A stretch of 64,000 bases of DNA from Bacteroides stercorirosoris (GCF_900142015.1 NZ_FQZN01000006.1:164528-228527), one strand, 5' to 3'; shown: positions 26,765-39,668, counted from the stretch's first letter. The notes: a model not told the origin generated them from the sequence alone. Program-made: numbers and translations.

Positions 26765-28969
26765 ATGGACAGTTTGCTTTTCTGGCTGATTCCGGCCGCT
26801 TCCGTTTTAGCTCTCTGCTTTGCTTACTATTTCCATAAGCAAATGATGAAAGAGAGTGAGGGTACTCCGCAAATGATAAAGATTGCCGCCGCTGTGCGTA
26901 AAGGCGCGATGTCTTATCTGAAACAACAGTATAAGATAGTTGGCTGGGTATTTCTGGGACTTGTGATCCTTTTCGCTATTATGGCTTATGGTTTCGATGT
27001 ACAGAATCGTTGGGTACCGATTGCTTTCCTGACGGGCGGTTTCTTCTCCGGACTCTCCGGATTCCTCGGTATGAAGACGGCAACGTATGCTTCGGCACGC
27101 ACAGCAAATGCTGCCCGTAGTTCACTGAATGCGGGATTGCGCGTCGCTTTCCGTAGCGGTGCGGTAATGGGACTGGTTGTAGTGGGCTTGGGTTTGCTCG
27201 ACATTTCTTTCTGGTATCTGTTATTGAATGCGGTTATACCGGAAGATGTTTTGACTCCGACTCATAAACTCTGCATTATCACTACCACCATGCTCACTTT
27301 CGGGATGGGTGCTTCCACACAAGCGCTCTTTGCCCGTGTAGGTGGAGGTATTTATACGAAAGCTGCCGATGTAGGCGCCGACCTGGTAGGTAAGGTTGAG
27401 GCCGGTATTCCCGAAGATGACCCGCGTAACCCTGCAACGATTGCTGATAACGTAGGTGATAATGTAGGTGACGTAGCCGGTATGGGTGCAGACCTTTACG
27501 AAAGCTATTGTGGTTCTATCCTGGCAACTGCCGCTCTGGGTGCTGCTGCCTTTATTCATACGGGAGATACGGCCATGCAGTTCAAAGCTGTTATAGCTCC
27601 GATGCTGATTGCGGCCGTAGGTATTCTTCTTTCTATTATCGGTATCTTCGCAGTACGTACCAAGGAGAATGCGAAGATGAAAGACCTGCTCGCTTCGTTG
27701 GCTTTCGGTACGAACCTGAGTTCCGTACTGATTGTAGTGGCTACCTTCTTTATTCTTTGGCTATTGAAACTTGATAACTGGATGTGGATATCTTGTGCCG
27801 TTATAGTCGGTCTGGTAGTCGGCATCATCATCGGACGCTCTACGGAATACTATACCTCACAATCCTATCGTCCTACTCAGAAGTTGAGCGAAAGCGGAAA
27901 GACTGGCCCGGCTACGGTAATTATCTCCGGTATCGGTTTGGGTATGTTGTCTACTGCAATTCCTGTGATTGCTGTGGTAGTCGGTATCATTGCTTCCTAC
28001 CTGTTTGCATCGGGGTTCGATTTCAATAATGTAGGCATGGGACTTTACGGTATCGGTATTGCCGCCGTAGGTATGCTTTCTACCCTGGGCATCACGCTTG
28101 CTACGGATGCTTACGGTCCTATTGCTGATAATGCGGGCGGAAACGCTGAAATGTCCGGTCTGGGTGTGGAAGTGCGTAAACGTACGGATGCCCTCGACTC
28201 TTTGGGTAATACTACTGCCGCTACCGGAAAGGGCTTTGCTATTGGTTCGGCTGCACTTACGGGACTTGCCCTGTTAGCCTCTTATATTGAAGAAATCCGT
28301 ATTGGACTGACCCGTTTGGGAACCACGGAATTAGCGCTTCCCCATGGGGATGCCGTGGCTCTTCAGGATGCCACCTTCTTCGACTTCATGCATCATTATG
28401 ATGTGACGCTGATGAATCCGAAAGTACTTTCGGGTATGTTCCTGGGTAGTATGATGGCATTCCTCTTCTGCGGATTGACAATGAACGCTGTTGGCCGTGC
28501 TGCCGGTCACATGGTGGATGAGGTACGCCGCCAGTTCCGTGAAATCAAGGGTATACTTACTGGTGAGACAGAACCGGATTACGAACGTTGTGTAGCTATC
28601 TCCACAAAGGGGGCGCAACGTGAAATGGTAGTTCCTTCGCTGATAGCCATTTTAGCTCCGATTGCTACGGGACTTATCTTTGGTGTTCCCGGTGTTCTGG
28701 GCTTGCTGATCGGTGGATTGAGTAGCGGTTTCGTTCTTGCCATCTTTATGGCGAATGCGGGCGGTGCATGGGATAATGCAAAGAAATATGTGGAAGAAGG
28801 AAACTTCGGCGGTAAGGGTAGCGAAGTACATAAAGCTACTGTGGTAGGCGATACAGTAGGGGATCCATTCAAAGATACTTCCGGTCCGAGTTTGAATATA
28901 CTTATCAAGCTGATGAGTATGGTAGCTATCGTGATGGCCGGACTGACGGTTGCGTGGAGCCTCTTCTAA
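26765..28969 (+). CDS. hppA: Membrane-bound ion-translocating pyrophosphatase, K+-dependent type
   Basis: Integral membrane pump of 734 residues, about 16 transmembrane segments, that couples pyrophosphate hydrolysis to H+ and/or Na+ export. The substrate site is clear: [40 protein letters not shown], and near the C-terminus [13 protein letters not shown] and [30 protein letters not shown] carries Ala where K+-independent proton pumps have Lys, so this is the K+-dependent class, which includes Na+ pumps and the dual Na+/H+ pumps reported from Bacteroides. Cation choice is inferred. It is a single gene closed by the terminator at 29014-29055. Confidence 0.96.
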   Translation: MDSLLFWLIPAASVLALCFAYYFHKQMMKESEGTPQMIKIAAAVRKGAMSYLKQQYKIVGWVFLGLVILFAIMAYGFDVQNRWVPIAFLTGGFFSGLSGFLGMKTATYASARTANAARSSLNAGLRVAFRSGAVMGLVVVGLGLLDISFWYLLLNAVIPEDVLTPTHKLCIITTTMLTFGMGASTQALFARVGGGIYTKAADVGADLVGKVEAGIPEDDPRNPATIADNVGDNVGDVAGMGADLYESYCGSILATAALGAAAFIHTGDTAMQFKAVIAPMLIAAVGILLSIIGIFAVRTKENAKMKDLLASLAFGTNLSSVLIVVATFFILWLLKLDNWMWISCAVIVGLVVGIIIGRSTEYYTSQSYRPTQKLSESGKTGPATVIISGIGLGMLSTAIPVIAVVVGIIASYLFASGFDFNNVGMGLYGIGIAAVGMLSTLGITLATDAYGPIADNAGGNAEMSGLGVEVRKRTDALDSLGNTTAATGKGFAIGSAALTGLALLASYIEEIRIGLTRLGTTELALPHGDAVALQDATFFDFMHHYDVTLMNPKVLSGMFLGSMMAFLFCGLTMNAVGRAAGHMVDEVRRQFREIKGILTGETEPDYERCVAISTKGAQREMVVPSLIAILAPIATGLIFGVPGVLGLLIGGLSSGFVLAIFMANAGGAWDNAKKYVEEGNFGGKGSEVHKATVVGDTVGDPFKDTSGPSLNILIKLMSMVAIVMAGLTVAWSLF

Positions 28970-29013
28970 GGAAAGTTGCCTGGAAAAACAAGGGGTGAGG
29001 AAACTTAATAAAT

Positions 29014-29055
29014 AAGCCATCTGTCAATGACTTCTTCCACATTGACAGATGGCTT
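29014..29055. terminator. Bidirectional terminator, 16-bp perfect stem
   Basis: AAGCCATCTGTCAATG (29014-29029) and CATTGACAGATGGCTT (29040-29055) pair perfectly with a 10-base loop, followed by TCTTTTTAT on the plus strand. It separates hppA from the convergent lyase gene, whose stop is 5 bp away. Confidence 0.88.
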
Positions 29056-29060
29056 TCTTT

Positions 29061-31376
29061 TTATCGAAGAAATTCATACCGTCCGGCAGTACCTTCAAAA
29101 GAAAGGATACCATCGTCTGTACGAACTTCCAGCGCGGGAATATATACCTTGCCGTCTTTTTTGATTTGCCAGGTTCCCGGGATAAGGTCGGTAATGACAA
29201 ACTTCATAGTTTGGCTGCCACTTACCGCGAAATCAAATTTACCGGGCAGTGGTTGGCTGTCTTTGCTGAAGGTGACGACGCGGTCGGCTATCTGCACGCC
29301 TACTATTTTATCTGCATCGATGCGTTTTACTTCATTCATTTGCAGACAGGTGTTGTCGGCTACTTGCATTACATTCAGAAAGTAATTTTCGGCAGCAGCG
29401 GTTGCAGGTGATATTTCTACACGCCATGCGCCTCTTTCGTTGGCGTCGTCGGGACGTCTCGGCATGGCATCGTTGGCATAATTGGTGCCGAATACCCAAA
29501 ACTCTTTTCCTTTTCCACCGATTTTCTCTATCCGTGCATCTTGAATTTCGGGGAGCAACACTTGATTCTGTAACATGCCGGTGTCTTCGTTTTGGGTGCG
29601 TTTGACGGTGAAACGGTTACTTTCTATTATCGGCTCTTCTATACTGTGCAGTAGCCAGAACTTCTTGAACTGAGGGTCGGCAGAGACTACTTTATCAAAC
29701 ACGATTAAGGCGGCAGGCACTTCGGTAGTGTGCAGGTTGAGGAAAACAAAAGAGCGTTTCGCTTCTTTTACCTTGTCTGTATAGGCTTGTGTGATGTCAC
29801 CTTTCAGATAAGAATAGTCAGGTTTATTGGCATCGGGGCCGAAACCATGTCCCAGGACTTTGCCTGTAGTATATTCCTTGCTTAATAAATCTTTAAAAGA
29901 GCGGCAAGTCTCCCAGCGGTCACCCGGCATGCGTTGTCCACCGTCATTATCGGCAAATTCTGTTTTATCTTGCCCGCCATAATTCCAGCTGGCGAATTTC
30001 TCGTTCGGGTTGTATACTAACAATGAGTTATGGGCAATGGTACGTTTGAAGAAATTTTTATTGTGCGGGCTGTTATATCCGCCGGAACTTCCTTGGTAAG
30101 CTCCAGCATCTATTGCCAACGGACCCTTATAATAAAGTTGGAACGAACCACCGTCCATATGTTGATGGTTACCAAAGAATTGTTCATTGATTTTCATTTC
30201 GGCAATCACGCTGTTTTTGTCCCATCCTGTACGCGCTATCATCCACCCGAAAGGTGAGCCTGAGTATCGGGTCAGCGGCAAGTCATCGGGAGTCTTGGCT
30301 TTCAAATCAAAATCTCTCCACAGTATCTCGAAGATGAGGCAGTGGCTTTCTAATTTGGGCTTGAGTTCGTATTCGTAAGCCAGATAATTGTCTTTATAGA
30401 AGCTGGAAGCGAGCATGGCGGGCAGGGAGTAAGAAGGAATGTTTCTTTTGTTAGGATTCGTATCGCCTGCGGGCATTACTTGTCCGTCCGGACGACGGCG
30501 GTACAGGAAGTCGTACGGTACGAATTGTTGTGCGGGATTGTAGATTGCGCCGGCTCCCATACGATCCAGAATCCATAAGGAGAACAGGTCATTGCTGAAA
30601 CGCACATTGACATAGCTTGTTCCCTGATGATAATTATGACCAGAATAGATGTAATTTCTTACCGGCAAGTAATCCTTGTACAGCATTCGGATGACATGGA
30701 GGTACATATCCGGATATTCGTCGTAGATAGCAATACCGGCTGAAAGCATGTCCCGCAAGATCATCCATTCGGACGAGTGTCCGGCTATGGGTTCGTTATT
30801 TTTGGGCGGATAACCGCATTCCATGGTCTTGGAGATTCGGATGAACGATTCTATATAGGCTTTCTTTTCCGATTCTTTCATCTGGTCGTAGCACCAGTCA
30901 TATACCATCGCGCCGCACATCAGCATGACTCCGCTGGCGCGCGATAAGTCTTGTTTGGTTCCGAAATTGGTATGCTGCAATGAATCGAGCATGGAAGTGA
31001 TGGCGCGTCTGGCTTGCTTCTTGTCACCATATACCAGATAGTCGAGAGCTTGTACTTGTACACGGCTGGTTACTCCCCGCATCTCGAAGTAGTAGCGGAA
31101 GCCTCTGTCGGTTACTTTTGCCTCTTCCTCTGCGGTGCGGTCTATGCCAAGTTTGCGCAAGGTTGCCAGGTTTGCTTTTACTTGCGGGTGATCCATCCGT
31201 TTCTTTAAATCCGGTAAATTGGCGGGACGTACATAGAGTCGGGGGTGAGTTGAGGGAGGAATGGGGATGGTGATGTCCTCGAATTTCTCCCAAGTTACTT
31301 CATCTCTTTTCTGAGCACCGGCTTCCAGACAAAAGATGAAGAGAAAACTCGCTGCTAAAAGAAAATTTTTCTTCAT
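29061..31376 (-). CDS. Heparinase II/III-like polysaccharide lyase
   Basis: A 771-residue secreted enzyme. A signal peptide (residues 1-21, ending EAGAQ) is followed by an all-alpha toroid domain (about 35-370) with HPRLYVRPANLPDLKKRM, the conserved NNEPIAGHSSEWMI and the GHNYHQGTSYVNVRFSND stretch carrying candidate catalytic Tyr/His. A heparinase II/III-like beta-sandwich follows (about 400-770; FFGNHQHMDGGSFQLYYKG, LAIDAGAYQG, HNSLLVYNP). The family acts on uronate-containing polysaccharides by beta-elimination; the substrate here cannot be assigned. It lies among GH63-like and GH2 genes on the same strand, suggesting a glycan-degrading region. Confidence 0.82.
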   Translation of the reverse strand: MKKNFLLAASFLFIFCLEAGAQKRDEVTWEKFEDITIPIPPSTHPRLYVRPANLPDLKKRMDHPQVKANLATLRKLGIDRTAEEEAKVTDRGFRYYFEMRGVTSRVQVQALDYLVYGDKKQARRAITSMLDSLQHTNFGTKQDLSRASGVMLMCGAMVYDWCYDQMKESEKKAYIESFIRISKTMECGYPPKNNEPIAGHSSEWMILRDMLSAGIAIYDEYPDMYLHVIRMLYKDYLPVRNYIYSGHNYHQGTSYVNVRFSNDLFSLWILDRMGAGAIYNPAQQFVPYDFLYRRRPDGQVMPAGDTNPNKRNIPSYSLPAMLASSFYKDNYLAYEYELKPKLESHCLIFEILWRDFDLKAKTPDDLPLTRYSGSPFGWMIARTGWDKNSVIAEMKINEQFFGNHQHMDGGSFQLYYKGPLAIDAGAYQGSSGGYNSPHNKNFFKRTIAHNSLLVYNPNEKFASWNYGGQDKTEFADNDGGQRMPGDRWETCRSFKDLLSKEYTTGKVLGHGFGPDANKPDYSYLKGDITQAYTDKVKEAKRSFVFLNLHTTEVPAALIVFDKVVSADPQFKKFWLLHSIEEPIIESNRFTVKRTQNEDTGMLQNQVLLPEIQDARIEKIGGKGKEFWVFGTNYANDAMPRRPDDANERGAWRVEISPATAAAENYFLNVMQVADNTCLQMNEVKRIDADKIVGVQIADRVVTFSKDSQPLPGKFDFAVSGSQTMKFVITDLIPGTWQIKKDGKVYIPALEVRTDDGILSFEGTAGRYEFLR

Positions 31377-31450
31377 GGTTGCTGTTCTATAGATTAATAA
31401 AGTACTTGTTCATGCATGATATACGGTGTGAAAACCATATACTCTGTTTA

Positions 31451-31458
31451 CAAATGTA
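31451..31458 (-). promoter_or_regulatory. Bacteroides -7 element for the lyase gene
   Basis: CAAATGTA reads TACATTTG on the minus strand, 75 bp before the lyase ATG. No good -33 is found. Confidence 0.4.
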
Positions 31459-31571
31459 GAACATTCAACCATTACCTACATCATTATAAAACAACAAAAT
31501 ACTGCCAGTGCAGCATTCTGAGACATAAGTGACATTCTCCGAAACAATATTAGCGTAGCTGTGAAATCATA

Positions 31572-31603
31572 GAGGGATAGATTTCCAAGAAAAGCTATCC
31601 CTC
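31572..31603. terminator. Hairpin after the GH63-like gene
   Basis: GAGGGATAG (31572-31580) pairs with CTATCCCTC (31595-31603), loop of 14. It begins 10 bp beyond the stop of the minus-strand GH63-like gene, in the 236-bp gap before the lyase gene. No long T-run follows. Confidence 0.45.
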
Positions 31604-31612
31604 ACGCAAGAA

Positions 31613-33541
31613 TTACTTCCCGTAATCATCGTACATCATCAGCAGATGGGAGGAACTCCAACTGAAGTGCGGTGCTTTCAATCGTTCTCCGGTATGCGTA
31701 CCGTAGTTCTCGTGGATGGGCGCTCCTTCTTTCAGTCCGTTCAGGCGGTCGAATACCTGCAAGGTATATTCATCGGCCAGTTTATGATAACCATAGTTGC
31801 GGAGTCCGCGAATGGCAAAGTAAGTCTGGTCCAGCCAGATGGGGCCACGCCAGTAGCCGCGCGGGTTATACTTGGGATTGTCTGCTGCGATGGTAGGGAA
31901 GGGGATATACGTGGAGAACTTCGCGGGGTCTTGCAGTATGGGCAACATGCTGTCCACCTGCGATTGCGTGGCAATCTGTGTCCACAGCGGAGTATAAGCT
32001 TCGCAGCCCGGTTCTTCGATGAAAGAGCCATCTTTCAGGCGGCGGTCGAAGAAGAAATTGAGTTGCTTGTCGAAGAAGTAATCTGCTACTTTATCGCTAT
32101 AATCGGGACCGTCGAAAGCCACGTTGAGCAGCCCGGCAAACTTCTTCAGCAGTTTGCACTCCAAGGCCAGATAAGCATTCAGGTCTACGCTTTCCTGGTC
32201 CATGCTCCAGGCATCATCGGCTCCGTCGTTCTTCAGCATCACGGCGTTGTCAAAACGAATGGCATTGTCCATGCCGCTTTCCCATGCGGCAGCTTCCAGT
32301 GTGCCGTCTGTTGCACCGTATTCACACATGCCGTTACGGTTGTGATCGCGTTTCTCGTACCACCATTTGTAGTAAGAGAGCAGTTGCGGGTACATTTCGG
32401 CAACGAAAGCGGTGTCGCCTGTATGCGTGAAGATTTCGTCTACCGCCCAGCACACCAAAGGCGGTTTGCTGTCGCGGGCATTGTTTTCCGACGGGTCGGT
32501 GTAGATGCAGTCGATAACCATGCCGTCCGGTTGCTGATAATCGAACATGGCGCGGATGTTGTTCTTTGCCAGTTCAGGGTCGAATTTAGCGGTTCCGGCA
32601 CTGAAACGCCAACTGTCCCATGCCCAGAAACCCACAAAGTAGCCTACGGCGTGGCTCGGGACGATACCTTCATGAAGCAGTCCGCCGCGATGCGTGCGCC
32701 AGTTGGAAATAAGGGTGGTGACGGCTTTCACGGCTATACGGTCGTATTCGGGCTTCATGTCCTTGCGCAGTATCTTGGTCAGATAACCCTCCCAGCGTTC
32801 GGCATTGGCTTGCAATGCCTTTCCGGGATTGTTGAGTAGGGTAGGGATATTCTGCAATCCGGCGGTCATCTCTTTTTCCGAGGTGAAGAAGGAAATGGCT
32901 ACATGGACGGGATATCTGGGACTGTGAACAAGGGCTGTGTAGTTGTTTTCCGTCCGGGAAAGTGTCACGTCGGGGGTAAATGTTACGGTCACGCTCTCTC
33001 CGCTGGGGTGGCGGGCAATGACGGAGTTTTGCTCTACGGTGACGGTGACGTCTTTTCCCCATTGACTGCCTGTCAGAAGCAGGTCTTCTGCTTTATCGGA
33101 CTCTATGCGCAGGAGGGCGGTTGAGGCGTCTGCAAAGTTAAGTCGTTGCGTGATGCTCCCTGCATCGGAGTGGGCGGACATATAGAGCTCGCCGGGGAAG
33201 TAGCAGGTAGAGTCGGGAATGAAGCTGGCAGAAGCGTTTCCGGCGAAATCTACTGTGACGGCGGACTGTGCCATCCATTGGCGGCGGAACATATCCAGAC
33301 TGAACGGACCGCAGAAGCCGTTCACCCATTGTGCCTTTTCGGGCAGGGTGAAGCCCATCCATGAACCGGCGTCTGTGAACCAGCCGTAGCAACGGTGCAG
33401 GGTGTCGGGAGTGTAGGCAATATCCAGTATGTTATTGAAGGTGTACCTTTGCTCCGCAGTTTTTTTACTACCGGAGGTGCAGGCGGTGAGGCCTGCAACC
33501 AGTAGCGTAAAGCAAATGATGTGTATAAACTTGTGTTTCAT
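31613..33541 (-). CDS. GH63-like glycosidase, lipoprotein
   Basis: About 642 residues from the ATG at 33541, which gives a proper lipoprotein signal peptide (HIICFTLLVAGLTAC, Cys near 22). An upstream ATG at 33622 would add 27 residues before it and is rejected. An N-terminal beta-rich domain (about 30-260) precedes an (alpha/alpha)6 barrel (about 280-640) with GYFVGFWAWDSWRFSAG, WESGMDNAIRFDN, GYWRGPIWLDQTYFAIRGL and APHFSWSSSHLLMM. These match GH63/trehalase-type inverting glycosidases with acid residues in the W-E-S-G-M-D and N-Y-G regions. Likely removes alpha-linked sugars; exact linkage unknown. Confidence 0.83.
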   Translation of the reverse strand: MKHKFIHIICFTLLVAGLTACTSGSKKTAEQRYTFNNILDIAYTPDTLHRCYGWFTDAGSWMGFTLPEKAQWVNGFCGPFSLDMFRRQWMAQSAVTVDFAGNASASFIPDSTCYFPGELYMSAHSDAGSITQRLNFADASTALLRIESDKAEDLLLTGSQWGKDVTVTVEQNSVIARHPSGESVTVTFTPDVTLSRTENNYTALVHSPRYPVHVAISFFTSEKEMTAGLQNIPTLLNNPGKALQANAERWEGYLTKILRKDMKPEYDRIAVKAVTTLISNWRTHRGGLLHEGIVPSHAVGYFVGFWAWDSWRFSAGTAKFDPELAKNNIRAMFDYQQPDGMVIDCIYTDPSENNARDSKPPLVCWAVDEIFTHTGDTAFVAEMYPQLLSYYKWWYEKRDHNRNGMCEYGATDGTLEAAAWESGMDNAIRFDNAVMLKNDGADDAWSMDQESVDLNAYLALECKLLKKFAGLLNVAFDGPDYSDKVADYFFDKQLNFFFDRRLKDGSFIEEPGCEAYTPLWTQIATQSQVDSMLPILQDPAKFSTYIPFPTIAADNPKYNPRGYWRGPIWLDQTYFAIRGLRNYGYHKLADEYTLQVFDRLNGLKEGAPIHENYGTHTGERLKAPHFSWSSSHLLMMYDDYGK

Positions 33542-33660
33542 ATTCCTTATTATTACGGATTTAATAATTACTTTTTGGGGGGATAATTGATAATTAGGCT
33601 GCGCTATATTGTGCTTAAACAATCGTTCCGAGAATTAAATAAATTCCGACATCTGATACA

Positions 33661-33779
33661 GGCGGGAGAAGACCTAAATGAGCGTCGTTGACACTTAGCA
33701 CAAGTATCCCTGATACTTAGCACAAGTGTGCCCGACACTTAGCACAAGTATCGTTGATACTTAGCACAAGTCTCCCGCC
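33661..33779. repeat. 22-bp-phased array 3 inside a 9-bp inverted repeat
   Basis: Four units of TGAYACTTAGCACAAGT begin at 33689, 33711, 33733 and 33755, exactly 22 bp apart: 17 conserved bases plus 5 variable bases (ATCCC, GTGCC, ATCGT, CTCCC). Each unit contains a small dyad, ACTT-AGCAC-AAGT. The whole array is enclosed by GGCGGGAGA (33661-33669) and its perfect complement TCTCCCGCC (33771-33779). It lies in the spacer between the GH2 gene and the GH63-like gene (33542-33894), which contains no gene that I can see. Confidence 0.92.
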
Positions 33780-33894
33780 CCCTTCAGAATAGCCTGTAGG
33801 ACACATATTACTTAGAAAGCAGAATATATGGTATTTTTTCAATTCCTTACATATTTAATTTTAGGCTATGTGCCCCTAAATTATCATTTATCCC

Positions 33895-37068
<3,174 letters not shown>

Positions 37069-37674
37069 TTATATCGAACAAAACAGGGTCACAAGAAACG
37101 GGACACTGAAATCGACCACGAACCCGTGGAAGATGGAGACAACTACAAATTGTTGTCCGGCCGTTCGTGTAATGATGGGCAGTGTGGTGTCCATCGTGGT
37201 TGCACCTCCGGCTGAGATGGGGGCGAGGTTACCGAACCAGCGCACCAGCAAGGGGGCAGCCAGTAGTGTCAGTATCTCGCGACTGATGTTGGCGAGCAGT
37301 GCGATGGTTCCCAATTCGGCTCCTTTATATTCGGTGATGAAGATACTGGAGAGTGAGTAGTAGCCAAAGCCCGAGCCTACAGCCAGGCAATCCGTCAGGG
37401 AACGGTGTGTCAGTATCAGGCTGACTGCGGCAGAACCTGCCAGCGTACCCAGAATGGTCATGATAGGCAGGAATATCAACCGTGGATTGAGTGAACGGAA
37501 GTTTTTCAACGTTTGCGGGTCGTTGCCTACACTTAGCCCTACACTGAACATCAGTGCGCAAAGTGCATAAAAGCTGACTTTACTATCTATTACGATATCG
37601 ATAGGTATTAGGTGAAAGACTCCGCAGAGTGTTCCCAGCACAAAAAAGCCGACTATGATGAGACTCCCTTTCAT
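37069..37674 (-). CDS. LysO-type lysine exporter, C-terminal part (separate gene)
   Basis: About 201 residues from the ATG at 37674 (KGSLIIVGFFVLGTL), which overlaps the stop of the upstream gene as ATGA; the longer frame start at 37710 is unlikely. Several transmembrane segments are visible, with LMFSVGLSVGNDPQTLKNF, GSGFGYYSLSSIFITEY and LLVRWFGNLAPISAGGAT, typical of the second half of LysO (YbjE), an L-lysine exporter in enteric bacteria. Together with the upstream small protein it reconstructs a whole LysO. Such a two-gene form is common in Bacteroides as far as I know, so it is unlikely to be a sequencing frameshift. Substrate is inferred. Confidence 0.82.
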   Translation of the reverse strand: MKGSLIIVGFFVLGTLCGVFHLIPIDIVIDSKVSFYALCALMFSVGLSVGNDPQTLKNFRSLNPRLIFLPIMTILGTLAGSAAVSLILTHRSLTDCLAVGSGFGYYSLSSIFITEYKGAELGTIALLANISREILTLLAAPLLVRWFGNLAPISAGGATTMDTTLPIITRTAGQQFVVVSIFHGFVVDFSVPFLVTLFCSI

Positions 37675-37949
37675 GCCCGGCCTCCTTTCCGTTTGTATAA
37701 AGCTCTCCACAATGCCCAGGCAGCAATCACGCTTCCCAAAGTTCCGCCTATGGTGAGTATGACGGCTTCGAGTCCGATGGTATGAAGTCCTTTGATAATC
37801 TGTTCGTTTCCTCCCACTTCAATACCCAGTATGAAGAGGAGTAACCAGATGAGCACCGTGATGACTTTGTGGATTCCGCTCAGATTCCGTTTCCGTAAGA
37901 GGTAGCCCAGCAGCATTCCTGTGAGCATTAGTCCGATGATTGTAAACAT
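37671..37949 (-). CDS. LysO N-terminal (DUF340-like) membrane protein (separate gene)
   Basis: About 92 residues from the ATG at 37949 (FTIIGLMLTGMLLGYLL); the frame start at 37985 would overlap the preceding gene and is less likely. Three hydrophobic segments are seen, with LIWLLLFILGIEVGGNEQII and the glycine-rich GGTLGSVIAAWALWRALY, matching the N-terminal third of LysO. Its stop overlaps the start of the C-terminal gene by 4 bp, so the two halves are probably made together and assemble into one exporter. Confidence 0.8.
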   Translation of the reverse strand: MFTIIGLMLTGMLLGYLLRKRNLSGIHKVITVLIWLLLFILGIEVGGNEQIIKGLHTIGLEAVILTIGGTLGSVIAAWALWRALYKRKGGRA

Positions 37950-37978
37950 ATCTATGTCGCTATAGCAATTAATATAAT

Positions 37979-39586
37979 CTACCACATTTGTTGCAAAATG
38001 AACTTTGCATCAGGTTGATCAATGCATCCTTTGTTAAATTCTAAATTGTCTTTTCTCCATTCTAATTTAGGAATAAAGCTTTTGGTTGATGTAACTTGGA
38101 TGTCTCCTATATTTAAAGTAAGAATTACTCTGAAAATATAATCATTGGCGATTCCAAACTTTGAATATTCTCCCGTACTATCGTACAAATAAATCATTCC
38201 TGGAATTTGAGAACGGTCATGGTTGTCTACTCCAGGAAAATACACTTTGAATTCAACGGCTTTTGCGGTGTATAATCCATCATAGATATGGGTTCCTTTG
38301 CCACTATAGTTCATACCTCCATTAAGAGAACCGTAAGGTGCTTGATTGTCGTCATGAGTTCCTGTGAAGATATTGTAGGTGTAAGACTCATTAGCTTTTA
38401 TGTCAGGATTACGAATTGGGTAATACAGCTCTTTTCCAGCGCCATAAATACGGAACGTGGGAAATGTTGTTTCACTGGTTGCTATGTGTCTTCCCAGGGT
38501 GTTGAATTGAATTTCTGGCTGTTTTAGTAGGTTCCATACACCTAATATTCCTACTTTATCATTGCTGATATTGATTTCTATAGGTGAGAAGCCTCCTCCC
38601 AAATTGGTAGTAATATTCCCGTTTAAGGTAGCTGTTCCATTAGTCGTAAATTGTAGTTTATATTCTTGAGGCTTTTGTTCTTTAGTCCTACTTGTAAATG
38701 ACTTAAAAAGTTTTGCAACGCCTTTTTTGAGCATATCAACGACAAGAGACGATGCGCTAATGCCACTCACATTAATTCCATGTATAGGAGAATTTGTCAC
38801 TTTGGAAGCCTCGGATGTAATATACTTTTTTGCATCTTCACCACTACCCTTAAGATTTCCCGTTTTCTGGTTGTTCATTGTTATAATATTTCCTTCAGAA
38901 TTGAGTTCGTAATTCCCAGAAATACTTAAATCAGATTGAATAATACCACAAGGCTCAATTTGCATTATTCCGGTTGTAAAATATGGGTCGTATGCAAGTT
39001 CCAATTCGAAACAATTCCAACCCTCGGTGAATGCTTTGTTCTGATTGATGGTAATATTACTACAATAGACGTCTTGAATTTTATTAGAATAATCTATTGC
39101 ATTTGCAAAGCTATTGGTGAAAGCTAATAAATTCTGGGGTCTGTCTATACGAACATGCCATAAACCTGTTGTTTGTGAATAGTTATGCTCCAAATAGTAG
39201 AATACTTTTAGCATTCCTGTAAATTTATTGTAGAATAATATGTAATTGAGTCCACTTTCTACACCATTTATAGTATGTGCTATTATGTTCCAACCGTCTG
39301 CTTTTTGTATATCTCTACTGTAATCTGTTGGAATTGTACTTTTAGAATAATTTGGATTCCACGGTGTATAAACAATATTTCCTGAGGGTAATTTAATCTG
39401 TTCTATGGTTTCCCAGAATGTGCTAAGGTTATCTATACTACGTGTAGTTGCAGCCATAGGATAGGTTATATTGCTATCATATGTATCTACTACTTGTTCT
39501 GTACCTTTTATATTCTCTAAGTTGTCATTTTGGCAACCCCAAAGAAATAAAGAAGTTAATGTGATATAATATATAAGTTTCTTCAT
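37979..39586 (-). CDS. Large surface-type lipoprotein, family not recognised
   Basis: A 535-residue protein with a lipoprotein signal (residues 1-18, TLTSLFLWGC). I do not recognise a domain. Visible text includes WNIIAHTINGVESGLNYILF, then YNKFTGMLKVFYYLE, WNCFELELAYDP and a Thr/Asn-rich middle (KLQFTTNGTATLNGNITTNL). It is beta-rich and resembles secreted effector-like or binding proteins rather than enzymes. The base composition is clearly A+T-richer than in SusCD or GH2. It has its own -7 element (39669-39676) after the SusD terminator. It may be a lineage-specific surface protein; any toxin or glycan-binding role would be speculation. Confidence 0.7.
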   Translation of the reverse strand: MKKLIYYITLTSLFLWGCQNDNLENIKGTEQVVDTYDSNITYPMAATTRSIDNLSTFWETIEQIKLPSGNIVYTPWNPNYSKSTIPTDYSRDIQKADGWNIIAHTINGVESGLNYILFYNKFTGMLKVFYYLEHNYSQTTGLWHVRIDRPQNLLAFTNSFANAIDYSNKIQDVYCSNITINQNKAFTEGWNCFELELAYDPYFTTGIMQIEPCGIIQSDLSISGNYELNSEGNIITMNNQKTGNLKGSGEDAKKYITSEASKVTNSPIHGINVSGISASSLVVDMLKKGVAKLFKSFTSRTKEQKPQEYKLQFTTNGTATLNGNITTNLGGGFSPIEINISNDKVGILGVWNLLKQPEIQFNTLGRHIATSETTFPTFRIYGAGKELYYPIRNPDIKANESYTYNIFTGTHDDNQAPYGSLNGGMNYSGKGTHIYDGLYTAKAVEFKVYFPGVDNHDRSQIPGMIYLYDSTGEYSKFGIANDYIFRVILTLNIGDIQVTSTKSFIPKLEWRKDNLEFNKGCIDQPDAKFILQQMW

Positions 39587-39668
39587 ATTAGCATTGGATT
39601 TAAATTGTTACTTATCTAAGATAATTTCATGCAAAGGATTATGAGTATATATCTGTCTTTTGCATGTG

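Noticed and set aside
31646..32839. A 397-codon plus-strand frame opposite the GH63-like gene
   Set aside because: The GH63-like protein on the other strand has clear motifs and a lipobox; this frame has neither start context nor motif.
33542..33622. Upstream ATG at 33622 for the GH63-like gene
   Set aside because: It would place 27 residues before a perfect lipoprotein signal peptide that begins at 33541.
33689..33771. CRISPR array
   Set aside because: Repeat 17 bp, spacers only 5 bp, four units and no cas genes; it does not fit any CRISPR form.
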